Positions 7,448-14,191 of a stretch of 14,191 nt of DNA are shown here, piece after piece. The notes beneath the pieces are model-generated. The model was given only the letters and a program-made list of their open reading frames with translations. It did no database searches and was not told the DNA's origin. Location of the stretch: the NCBI GenBank assembly GCA_050013795.1, contig JBEKEO010000065.1:1-14191 (forward strand), read 5' to 3'. How positions within the stretch are numbered: position 1 is the first letter of the stretch; each line of letters begins with the position of its first letter. The position numbers and the translations under genes are program-made. This stretch comes from CAWHOW01 sp050013795. Lineage in GTDB: Bacteria; Bacteroidota; Bacteroidia; Bacteroidales; CG2-30-32-10.

Positions 7448-8161
7448 TTATACCAGGCTGGACTTGAACAAATGGTTCCTTACGGCAGGATCAAGGTTAT
7501 CATAATCATTCCTGTCGACGATGACAATTTCGTGGGGGAATCCTTTTATCTGATCTGCAACCACTCTTTTATAATCAAATTCTTTGAGCAGGTCGTTCGA
7601 AACATCAAGCCTTGCCGAAACAATAAAGCCTATTTCCCTGCAATAACTTTGCAGTCGGCTTGCAAGATTAATGCAATAGCCTATGTATTCTTCCTCTTCC
7701 GATTCCTTATAATTTAATTTGTAAACCGAACCCGCAGCAATACCGAATCTTATTCTTTTAGGCGTTTCGAATACAGGCACAATTTCGTTGGCTCTCATAT
7801 TGACCTTTTCAAAATTGTTGGCAAGTATCCATAATCGGTTGATCAGGTAAATGATCTCTTCTTTTGTAAGATCGCTGTAACGCCATATATACATTCCGCC
7901 ATCGCCCAGATACTTGGTATGCACCGGCTTTGGCAAAGGGTCATAAGGGCTTTTCCTGAGACTTTTCAATCGCCAGTATGCATCGCCTCCTTCAATACAT
8001 AAGTTTATAGCATTAAAAATTACATTCAGGTACTTAGGCACATAATCATTAACATCGGGCTGGTTAAAGAATTTTGAAAATCCCTGCAGGTCGAAAAGCA
8101 TTATCAGCGCCTTTTCGGGCATTGATGCCGTGGGTTTAAATTCTTTTATCAAAGTATTCAT
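7448..8161 (-). CDS. Stand-alone class III nucleotidyl (adenylate/guanylate) cyclase
   Basis: With the start at 8161 the protein has 237 residues and is one class III cyclase domain. Residues 20-29 (IMLFDLQGFS) match the first-strand motif, with metal-binding Asp24. KYLGDGG (83-89) carries Lys83 at the adenine-selecting position and the second metal Asp87. RFGIAAGSVY (138-147) matches the GI-x-x-G motif. YIGYCINLASRL (159-170) holds the transition-state Asn165 and Arg169 in the usual N-x-A-x-R spacing. All core catalytic residues are thus present and an active enzyme, probably making cAMP, is expected; the second base-specifying position appears to be Glu158. There is no membrane, HAMP, GAF or TPR domain, so it is cytoplasmic with no fused sensor. 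The frame continues upstream to 8296, but that extension (rich in K, F, C) looks non-coding, and a near-consensus -7 element (TTACTTTG, 8190-8197) would lie inside it. ATG 8161 is therefore preferred. Confidence 0.85.
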   Translation of the reverse strand: MNTLIKEFKPTASMPEKALIMLFDLQGFSKFFNQPDVNDYVPKYLNVIFNAINLCIEGGDAYWRLKSLRKSPYDPLPKPVHTKYLGDGGMYIWRYSDLTKEEIIYLINRLWILANNFEKVNMRANEIVPVFETPKRIRFGIAAGSVYKLNYKESEEEEYIGYCINLASRLQSYCREIGFIVSARLDVSNDLLKEFDYKRVVADQIKGFPHEIVIVDRNDYDNLDPAVRNHLFKSSLV

Positions 8162-8324
8162 TGCAAAAACAAAATGTAGATTTTTTTTGCAAAGTAAGAA
8201 CTTTTTCCTGAAATATATGCAGTAAGATATGAATATCTGCTTTAGAAATTGACCTTTTTTTAAAGTTATACAGCAACCAATCTGATTACTATTCATTAAT
8301 TAAAGCCATCGTATAATAACAGTC

Positions 8325-8766
8325 GTTTTTCATTATCGGAATGTTATTTCCCAACATCGGAAAGCTCGTTTCCGCTATCAAAAATCAGGATTTCGATACC
8401 GGAAAGAAAGATTTTGATACTGGAAAGAGAGATTTCGATGCTAGAAAGAAAGTTTCCGATGCTGGAAAGAAAGTTACCAGTACTGGAAAGAAAGTTTCCG
8501 ATGCTGGAAAGAAAGTTTCCGGTACTGGAAAGAAAGTTTTCGGTATCGAAAAGTCTTTTACCAGTATCGAAAAGGAGGATTCCTGTATCGAAAGGAAGGT
8601 GTTTTGTATTGAAAAGGAGGTTTACGTCATCTAAAGAAAGGTGTTTTGCATCGAAAAGCCGGATTTTTATATCATAACGCTGAAGAATAATATCCAAAAG
8701 CCGGAAACATTAAACCGTTTGCTAAAAATATCTCTCGAAAGTTCCTGATATTAAAAAGAAACTTCC
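8325..8766. repeat. Degenerate 21-bp tandem repeat array with a dyad in each unit
   Basis: At least sixteen consecutive 21-bp units are visible from 8368 to 8703, with looser copies on both sides. The best-conserved ones occupy 8389-8535 and resemble gtttccgatgctggaaagaaa. Each strong unit has the arms TTTCC and GGAAA separated by six bases, then five spacer bases (for example TTTCC 8453-8457 and GGAAA 8464-8468). In other units the sequence changes but symmetry stays: TTTTCG-GTAT-CGAAAA at 8537-8552 and CCAGTACTGG at 8477-8486 are perfect palindromes. Since 21 is a multiple of three, frames stay open across the array on both strands (heptapeptides such as MLERKFP, SDAGKKV or FLSSIGN). None has other support, so no CDS is called. 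Candidate roles are a protein-binding array, a structured RNA, or a decaying minisatellite. Confidence 0.85.
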
Positions 8767-8857
8767 ATTATTTTCCGCTATCATTCTTCTTATTTTGTAG
8801 AAGTTTACAAATGCTTAATTCAACACAGGTCAACTGTTAAAAAAGGTTAAATTATGA

Positions 8858-8884
8858 TTGTTCCTTTAAATAATCCTATTTTTG
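8858..8884 (+). promoter_or_regulatory. Candidate promoter for the small orphan gene
   Basis: TTG (8858-8860) is followed after 16 bases by TATTTTTG (8877-8884), a full match to the Bacteroidota -7 consensus TAnnTTTG. The spacing is slightly short. The element lies 46 bases upstream of the ATG at 8931, which supports that small gene being expressed. Confidence 0.5.
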
Positions 8885-8930
8885 TATAATAGAACGAATT
8901 AAAATAAATTCATTCATAAAAACCATCTTG

Positions 8931-9191
8931 ATGCCAACAACAAAAATCACTCAGAAAACCGACCTGCTTGAATTATTATATTCCAAAGAAGTAGAAATTA
9001 TCAATGCATGCATACTTGAAGGGAAAGATAGCATATACGAGAACGGAAAAATACAGATCCCTTTCGATAAAGTACTATGCGGCGAAAAGAAATATACGCG
9101 TGATAACCTGATACAAATAGCTGATATTTTTGAAAACTACGGCTGGTATGTTAAAATTATTGAATCGGACAATGTATTCGATTTTTCTTAA
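8931..9191 (+). CDS. Small protein of unknown function (86 residues)
   Basis: I do not recognise this protein. It begins MPTTKITQKTDLLELLYSKE and ends SDNVFDFS, with 86 residues when started at ATG 8931; a TTG one codon earlier (8928) is possible but less likely. It has no signal peptide, membrane helix or Cys motif beyond isolated residues (CILEGK, VLCGEKK). The composition (K/E/I-rich, balanced charge) and helix-like stretches at about 10-30 and 57-70 are those of an ordinary soluble protein rather than of random AT-rich sequence. It has its own candidate promoter just upstream and a shared terminator about 100 bases downstream, so it is probably monocistronic. It sits between the 21-bp repeat array and a large cargo gene. 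Confidence 0.7.
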   Translation: MPTTKITQKTDLLELLYSKEVEIINACILEGKDSIYENGKIQIPFDKVLCGEKKYTRDNLIQIADIFENYGWYVKIIESDNVFDFS

Positions 9192-9284
9192 TTTCAGCCA
9201 TCTTTGACTGCTCTTGGTTTCTCTATTATTAATAATGCATTCATTATAGCAAACCGGTAAGCCGAAATAAAAACAATTAATATA

Positions 9285-9317
9285 AATAAAAAAGCCTGTG
9301 AATTTCACGGGCTTTTT
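9285..9317. terminator. Bidirectional rho-independent terminator between convergent genes
   Basis: GCCTGTGA (9294-9301) pairs with TCACGGGC (9305-9312) in an 8-bp stem with one G-T pair and a three-base loop. A-rich sequence (9285-9293) lies on one side and five T on the other, so it can end transcription of both the plus-strand small gene and the minus-strand cargo gene that stops at 9335. It is almost the same sequence as the hairpin at 13412-13430. Confidence 0.88.
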
Positions 9318-9334
9318 ATTGTGCAAACAACTGT

Positions 9335-12300
9335 CTACTGAATGATCAGTTTGCTTAGGATGCTTGTCTTTACATTATTTACTTTTACAAAGTAAACACC
9401 TTTAGGCAGGTTCGACAAATCGAGTTCAGTCTTATTGTTACCATTTACATTTTCGCTGAAAACAGATTGCCCCAGCATAGAATAAATGTCCAGAACAGCA
9501 CTTCCTGTTATTCCGTTCAGGATAATATTGGTTTTGCCTGTGGTCGGGTTAGGGAATATGCTGATACTGGCATTATGGCTGTATTCCGCTATTCCCGTAC
9601 ATACATCAAAAGTAACCTTTATAGTATCGGATGCGGTACATGCTCCTTTGGTAACATCAACATATACTTTAAGTGTTCCAATACCGGTATGTGCAGTTGC
9701 AGAATCCACAGTGATAGACTGACCAACCTGACCGGTAGACCATAAATAGGAGTGATAACCCGCGCCTGCATTCAGGATTTGTGAATTATTTGCGCATATA
9801 GTATCGTTAGGTCCAAGAGTTGGAGCAGTAATACTATCAACTACCACTTTAACACTAGCAAATGCACTTCCGCAAGAACTTGTACCAGTAACTGTATAAG
9901 TAGTAGTTTTGGTTGGATCAGCAATAGGATTAGCAATTGAAGTACTGCTTAATCCTGTTGACGGGCTCCATTGATAAGTAGTTGCTCCGGAAGCTGATAA
10001 ATGCACATTGTTTCCCCTGCAAATGGTATCATTGGTGCCTGCATTAATTGTAGGTGCAGTAGTAATATACACAACCATCGTTGAATAAACTGAACCACAC
10101 GTTGAATAAGCAGTTAATTTTAAAGTTACAGTAGTATTAATTACATCATTAGGGCCAACTTTATATATTGTATTTAATAATTTACTATTGTTGAAATGGC
10201 CATCGCCATTGGTAGTCCAGCGTAGTGAATCATAATTCGCTGCAGTAGCATCTGTAATATACAAGCTATCCAGATAGCATACCATTTGTGGAAATGTGGT
10301 TACAGTTGCTAAAGGAATTACATCAACAAAAGCTGAATCTCTTGTTACGCATCCATGGCTGTTTTTTACATCTACCCAGTAAGGTCCACTTGAACTTACA
10401 GTGATAGTCGGAGTTATTGCTGTTGTTGACCATAAATATGTATATGAAGAAAAAACACCGGGATTAAGAGTAACTGAAGGAGCGCAACCGGTATCATAAC
10501 GGACTAGAGAATCAACAGGAACAGGGAAAATACCAACTATTGCAGAATCTTTTGCAGTAACACCAAATCCATTATTTACAGTAACAAAATAGAAAGCTGC
10601 TGAATCGGCATGTATGGTCTGGGTTGTAGCAATCGTTGCCGGATGTTTTTTGGTACTCCAGTTATATAAATAAGTGTAGCCTGATGGAGCTGCGCCGGCA
10701 TTCAATATGGTACCATTACATACAGTAGTATCCCTAAGATTAATAGTCGGTTTAGCTGAAAGCGTAATATTATCAAGGCGAACACTATCAGTCACAGTGT
10801 TACATGCAGAGGCGAATTCCAGTGTAAAGCTTGAATCCACATAAGCAGATAAGTTGAAAATTTTATGTGCAAATGGATCGCTATTGGGTGTACTAGGATT
10901 GAAATACTTAGTTCCGCTAATATCGCTGAGGGTATCTATTCCATGGGTTCGGTTCAGTACCACTGTAAAGTAGCTATACTTATTTCCGGTACTGTAGGCT
11001 TGTTTCAGGTCAAATTTCAGGTAAAGGTTATTGGCAGGATAAGCTGAAGCATCAACTGTACAAGTATTAATTTTCGCTACATGATCTGTATATGAAAAAG
11101 CCTGATGTGAAGTTGTAGTAGTAGGTCCTCCCGCCCATGTTCCTGTCGCGCCGCCATTACAATAGAAACCATGTGAACTTTGATTGCCCACTAAAGCCGC
11201 AAGCGCAATTGATGAATTTGCCCCGTTCGTTAAGGTATAATGATAGTTGCCATTTTCAAGGCTGTCAACAAAAGGATTACCGGAAAGTTTACCTAAAGAA
11301 GCTATATTCTTCCGTACAGTATCGTTAAAAGTACTTATATCACCACTTTTCTTGACACAGAAACCACAATGATATAATCCGGTACCAGTAAAATTAGCAG
11401 TTGTAACAAACGAATAAGTAACGGTATCGCCAATGGGAACAGTATCCAGATAATTTTCCGTAACTATTCCGGAAAAATTGTTAGTAGAATACTTTAGTGC
11501 AATAGGCGGTGCTACTTTAGATGTGCCAATATTTGCAAATTTTACGGTAACCGTTTCTGCACCCGTCATACCACAACCTCCTGTAGGCGCTACCCATGCA
11601 ACAGCAGCCAAATCGCATGGTTGTAAAATGTAAACCTGTATATTATCAATGCCAATATCACTGACATAGGTGTTATTGCTCGTAGCTTTAAATCTCAATA
11701 TTGTATGTGTACCTGTTGAACTTCCAAGATTAACGGAATATTGTCTCCATGTGGTAGAGATATAATATTTCTTAATAAGAACCCAACTTGTACCTCCATT
11801 CGTTGAACCATAAATAGCCAGTGAATCAGTACCTGAGGAATTGTGATACCAGAAATTCAGCATTTTTGTTCCAGTTGTGGAAAAATTTATATGTGCATCC
11901 AAAATTCCAATAGTACCTGATGTTGCGACTCCCGAATGGAAACGGGCAGAATTGGTAGTCCCATTGGCGCCTGTTGGGGAATAAGCTCCTGAATCTGGTA
12001 ACGTCCATGAAGCTGACACAGCATCGTCATTTCTTCTCCACGAACCATTACCCGTGGAAGGATTATTGGTCCAGTAAACCGAAGGAACATCACGGGTATT
12101 TTGAAAATTGATCCATGTTCCGTCAAAATTCTCTACAAAAGGTAATGAAGCATATCCCCCGACATAAATAGATGTGTAAGCAGTATCATTGCTGTTATTT
12201 TGATCTGGTGTACCATTGGGTTTCCTTGACCATGCTTTAATTATATAAGCGCCTGCCGTAGCGAAATTATAACTGCCAATAGTGTCATGTTTGCTTATAG

Positions 12301-13255
12301 AGTCATAAGCCAACTTACCGCTCCAGTAGAATGGGGCTTGCAATACACCATTTACAGACCAGCAAATACTATCGGTTGTTATTGTATCTGTTCCGAAATT
12401 CTTAATAGTAACGGCTACTTTTGAACTACCGGGTGATAATAAGGAGGAAACAGGATAATTAAAAACGGTAACTCCCCCATCAGTATGGAAAGGGGGCGTA
12501 TAAATAAATGTACGGCTTGAATCAGGAACTACACCTGTTACCAATTTACAGGTTGAGGTGTTTGCAATTCCTGCTGTCGTAAAATTCCAGTGGTTAACAG
12601 TGGCGCGGTTCAGATAATCTGTGTTTGTTGTTCCTCTTAAACCGACCTGAGCATTGCTGCTAGTAGCGCTACAGGTAAACTTTCCATAAGTAAATTCAAC
12701 TACATTAGTTCCTTCATGAAGAATAATTTGAAAATTTATTGTATCACCAATAGCAGATCTTGTGTAACGTTTCCACTCAACCACAAGGATTCTGCTACCA
12801 ACTATACCACTAGTTGCATAACTCAGTTGCGAACCGGGTTGTCCTGCTAAAATGTTTCCTAAAGCACTAACCCTGTTTTGAAGAACAAGAGACGCTATAG
12901 ATGTGGCGCTGATGGGTGTAGTAACGTTGGATGAGTTCATATCCACTGAATCTTTACCGAAAGAGATCCAGCCGTCAGCATTAACTCCGAATACATTAAA
13001 GGTACTGTCGTTGTATACAAAATTAAAACCAATAGGTATTCCTGTTCCTGTATAGATTGAAGTACTTCCTAAATTACTACCTGTCGAATCGGCGATAAAA
13101 TATGTACCGGCAACAGTTGTTTCGGAGCCGAGGACTTTTCCTGTTGTAAGTGTATCGAAGGTTTTATTAGCCTGGCTAAATGTGTAGCGCTCAACCTGCG
13201 CATGTGAATTGATTCCTATCAGTCCACAAACTAAAACAAATAATATTTTTTTCAT
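9335..13255 (-). CDS. Multidomain secreted T9SS cargo protein (1306 residues)
   Basis: The chosen start at 13255 gives a classic signal peptide (MKKILFVLVCGLIGINSHAQ). The frame extends to 13312, but a strong promoter overlaps that extension. Domains in approximate order: an N-terminal beta domain (21-255; GIPIGFNFVYNDSTFNVFGV, NADGWISFGK); a CARDB-like module (258-365); a MAM or choice-of-anchor-J-like jelly roll (370-543; LPFVENFDGTW ... DIGIDNIQVY); a second CARDB-like module (547-650); a second jelly-roll-like domain (655-835; ends SVRLDNITLSA); four or five Ig/PKD-like repeats (836-1225; TVCNGT, TICRGN, TICANN); and a T9SS type A sorting domain (1228-1306; SIFPNPTTGKTNI, LPKGVYFVKV, ending SKLIIQ). 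It should be exported through T9SS to the cell surface or medium. MAM-like and CARDB-like modules suggest binding of polymers or other cells; no catalytic domain is seen. Its C-terminal 220 residues resemble the truncated gene to the right. Confidence 0.93.
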   Translation of the reverse strand: MKKILFVLVCGLIGINSHAQVERYTFSQANKTFDTLTTGKVLGSETTVAGTYFIADSTGSNLGSTSIYTGTGIPIGFNFVYNDSTFNVFGVNADGWISFGKDSVDMNSSNVTTPISATSIASLVLQNRVSALGNILAGQPGSQLSYATSGIVGSRILVVEWKRYTRSAIGDTINFQIILHEGTNVVEFTYGKFTCSATSSNAQVGLRGTTNTDYLNRATVNHWNFTTAGIANTSTCKLVTGVVPDSSRTFIYTPPFHTDGGVTVFNYPVSSLLSPGSSKVAVTIKNFGTDTITTDSICWSVNGVLQAPFYWSGKLAYDSISKHDTIGSYNFATAGAYIIKAWSRKPNGTPDQNNSNDTAYTSIYVGGYASLPFVENFDGTWINFQNTRDVPSVYWTNNPSTGNGSWRRNDDAVSASWTLPDSGAYSPTGANGTTNSARFHSGVATSGTIGILDAHINFSTTGTKMLNFWYHNSSGTDSLAIYGSTNGGTSWVLIKKYYISTTWRQYSVNLGSSTGTHTILRFKATSNNTYVSDIGIDNIQVYILQPCDLAAVAWVAPTGGCGMTGAETVTVKFANIGTSKVAPPIALKYSTNNFSGIVTENYLDTVPIGDTVTYSFVTTANFTGTGLYHCGFCVKKSGDISTFNDTVRKNIASLGKLSGNPFVDSLENGNYHYTLTNGANSSIALAALVGNQSSHGFYCNGGATGTWAGGPTTTTSHQAFSYTDHVAKINTCTVDASAYPANNLYLKFDLKQAYSTGNKYSYFTVVLNRTHGIDTLSDISGTKYFNPSTPNSDPFAHKIFNLSAYVDSSFTLEFASACNTVTDSVRLDNITLSAKPTINLRDTTVCNGTILNAGAAPSGYTYLYNWSTKKHPATIATTQTIHADSAAFYFVTVNNGFGVTAKDSAIVGIFPVPVDSLVRYDTGCAPSVTLNPGVFSSYTYLWSTTAITPTITVSSSGPYWVDVKNSHGCVTRDSAFVDVIPLATVTTFPQMVCYLDSLYITDATAANYDSLRWTTNGDGHFNNSKLLNTIYKVGPNDVINTTVTLKLTAYSTCGSVYSTMVVYITTAPTINAGTNDTICRGNNVHLSASGATTYQWSPSTGLSSTSIANPIADPTKTTTYTVTGTSSCGSAFASVKVVVDSITAPTLGPNDTICANNSQILNAGAGYHSYLWSTGQVGQSITVDSATAHTGIGTLKVYVDVTKGACTASDTIKVTFDVCTGIAEYSHNASISIFPNPTTGKTNIILNGITGSAVLDIYSMLGQSVFSENVNGNNKTELDLSNLPKGVYFVKVNNVKTSILSKLIIQ

Positions 13256-13301
13256 AGTTATTCCGGTTATGGTAGTTTTATTATTTTTAATAAATGAGCA
13301 A

Positions 13302-13331
13302 CAAATATACAATATAATTTTCCTAAATCAA
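13302..13331 (-). promoter_or_regulatory. Promoter of the 1306-residue cargo gene
   Basis: On the minus strand TTG (13329-13331) is followed after 19 bases by TATATTTG (13302-13309). This is a full match to the Bacteroidota promoter pattern TTG-N19-TAnnTTTG with ideal spacing. The -7 element lies 47 bases upstream of the start at 13255, which supports that start over the longer frame. Confidence 0.68.
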
Positions 13332-13405
13332 ATAAAAGTGGTGAAATATTAATTTTATTTATTGTTTAAAAAGATAAAAAACTGTTACAAGCTTATTTAC
13401 AATAT

Positions 13406-13433
13406 AAAAAAGCCCGTGAGATTCACGGGCTTT
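13406..13433 (-). terminator. Rho-independent terminator of the right-hand cargo gene
   Basis: GCCCGTGA (13412-13419) and TCACGGGC (13423-13430) form a perfect 8-bp stem with a three-base loop. On the minus strand it is followed by six T (plus-strand A at 13406-13411), 20 bases beyond the stop at 13451. It is nearly identical to the hairpin at 9294-9312. Confidence 0.9.
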
Positions 13434-13450
13434 CTTATTGAGTAATCAGC

Positions 13451-14191
13451 TTACTGAATGATCAGTTTGCTGAGGATGTTTGCTTTTTCGTTAGTAATCC
13501 TTATGAAATAAACACCTTTAGCTAAAGTTGACAGGTCAAGTTCGGTCTTTACATTGCCAATTAATTCTTTGTTTAATACTTCTTGTCCCTGTAATGAATA
13601 GATGTTCATAACAGCAATTCCTTCTATCCCGTTCACTACTATATTTATCATGCCTGTAGTCGGGTTGGGGAATACGCTGATACTTGTATTTTTGCTGTAT
13701 TCAACAACTCCGGAACAAACGGTAAATGTAATGTTGATCGTATCAGAAGTAATAGCACATGCTCCATTGGTAACATGAACATATACTTTGATGGTTCCGA
13801 TACCTGTATGTGCGGTTGAAGAATCAACATTGATAGAAGAAGCATTTGCACCGGTAGACCATAAATAAGTACTGTATCCGGTTCCTGCATTAAGATTAAT
13901 AGTGAAGTTGGCGCAAAGACTAGTGTCATTACCCAGATTAGGAGCCGTAATACTATCAACTGTAACAACTTTTGACTTTGTAGCGGTACATCCGTCAGTA
14001 TAGGTACCTGTAACAGTATACGTTGTTGTTGAAGCTGGTGACACTGTTCTGGGATTAATAGTTAATCCACCCGTCCATAGGTATGTGCTTGCTCCGCTGG
14101 CTGTTAAAGTTGTTGACGCCCCTTTGCAGATAGGATTTACCGATGCGGCAATATTAACCGCCGGATCGGAATATAAGCTAACAGTAACACT
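13451..14191 (-). CDS. C-terminal part of a secreted T9SS cargo protein (5' end outside window)
   Basis: The frame is open from the right edge to the stop at 13451, giving 246 visible residues; a GTG at 14044 is internal and not a start. The visible part begins in an Ig/PKD-like repeat (NPICKGASTTLTASGASTYLW ... STTTYTVTGTYTDGC). A second repeat follows (LCANFTINLNAGTGYSTYLW, then AHTGIGTIKVYVHVTNGAC). The protein ends in a T9SS type A sorting domain (SISVFPNPTTGMINIVVNG, LAKGVYFIRITNEKANI, ending LSKLIIQ). The last repeat and the sorting domain are closely similar to those of the neighbouring 1306-residue protein, so the two are paralogs at least at their 3' ends. A terminator follows, so the neighbour is transcribed separately. 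The domain content of the missing N-terminal part is unknown. Confidence 0.92.
   Translation of the reverse strand, partial: SVTVSLYSDPAVNIAASVNPICKGASTTLTASGASTYLWTGGLTINPRTVSPASTTTYTVTGTYTDGCTATKSKVVTVDSITAPNLGNDTSLCANFTINLNAGTGYSTYLWSTGANASSINVDSSTAHTGIGTIKVYVHVTNGACAITSDTINITFTVCSGVVEYSKNTSISVFPNPTTGMINIVVNGIEGIAVMNIYSLQGQEVLNKELIGNVKTELDLSTLAKGVYFIRITNEKANILSKLIIQ

Noticed and set aside
8162..8296. Upstream extension of the cyclase reading frame to an ATG at 8296
   Set aside because: The extra 45 residues are K/F/C-rich and unlike a cyclase N-terminus, they form no clear domain, and a near-consensus -7 element (8190-8197) lies inside them. ATG 8161 is preferred.
8341..8697. Open frames of 87-117 codons on both strands across the 21-bp repeat array
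   Set aside because: A 21-bp period keeps any stop-free frame open automatically. Several frames are open at once and none has a recognisable domain or a clear initiation context, so no CDS was called.
8325..8766. CRISPR array
   Set aside because: The 21-bp units are directly contiguous and have no variable spacers, and no cas gene is nearby.
13256..13312. Upstream extension of the 1306-residue cargo protein frame to 13312
   Set aside because: It would place 19 residues before a textbook signal peptide, and it overlaps a TTG-N19-TATATTTG promoter. The start at 13255 is preferred.

Overview
The window looks like a chromosomal segment of a Bacteroidota (Bacteroidetes) bacterium. The DNA is AT-rich. 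Four genes encode large secreted proteins of the kind exported by the type IX secretion system (T9SS), and three of these end, inside the window, in a typical T9SS C-terminal sorting domain. Several upstream regions carry the Bacteroidota promoter -7 element TAnnTTTG, and one small gene belongs to the Bacteroidota family DUF3127. The genus cannot be told from the sequence.

Layout. (1) 1-2501, minus: the N-terminal 833 codons of a large secreted adhesin-like protein that runs off the left edge; its visible C-terminal part is seven near-identical 72-residue Ig/PKD-like repeats. (2) 2502-3024: an AT-rich divergent intergenic region. (3) 3025-4716, plus: a 563-residue T9SS cargo protein with an Ig-like domain, a lamin-tail domain and a sorting domain, closed by a strong terminator. 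(4) 4874-6367, plus: an APC-superfamily amino acid permease. (5) 6381-8161, minus: three small cytoplasmic proteins in a row. They are, in transcription order, a stand-alone class III nucleotide cyclase, a DUF3127 OB-fold protein with an SSB-like DDLPF tail, and a small caspase/CHAT-like protein with candidate His and Cys catalytic residues. (6) about 8325-8766: a 21-bp tandem repeat array in which each unit contains a dyad. (7) 8931-9191, plus: a small orphan gene with its own promoter. (8) 9335-13255, minus: a 1306-residue multidomain T9SS cargo protein with a good promoter and terminator. (9) 13451 to the right edge, minus: the C-terminal 246 residues of a paralogous T9SS cargo protein, whose 3' end and terminator resemble those of gene 8.

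The secreted proteins probably act at or beyond the outer membrane in adhesion or polymer binding; no catalytic domain is visible in any of them. The permease imports or exchanges amino acids. Genes in block 5 suggest intracellular nucleotide signalling, DNA maintenance and a protease-like activity, but whether they work together is speculative. The items most worth a second look are the 21-bp dyad array, the small caspase-like protein and its neighbourhood, and the duplicated 3' ends of the two right-hand cargo genes.
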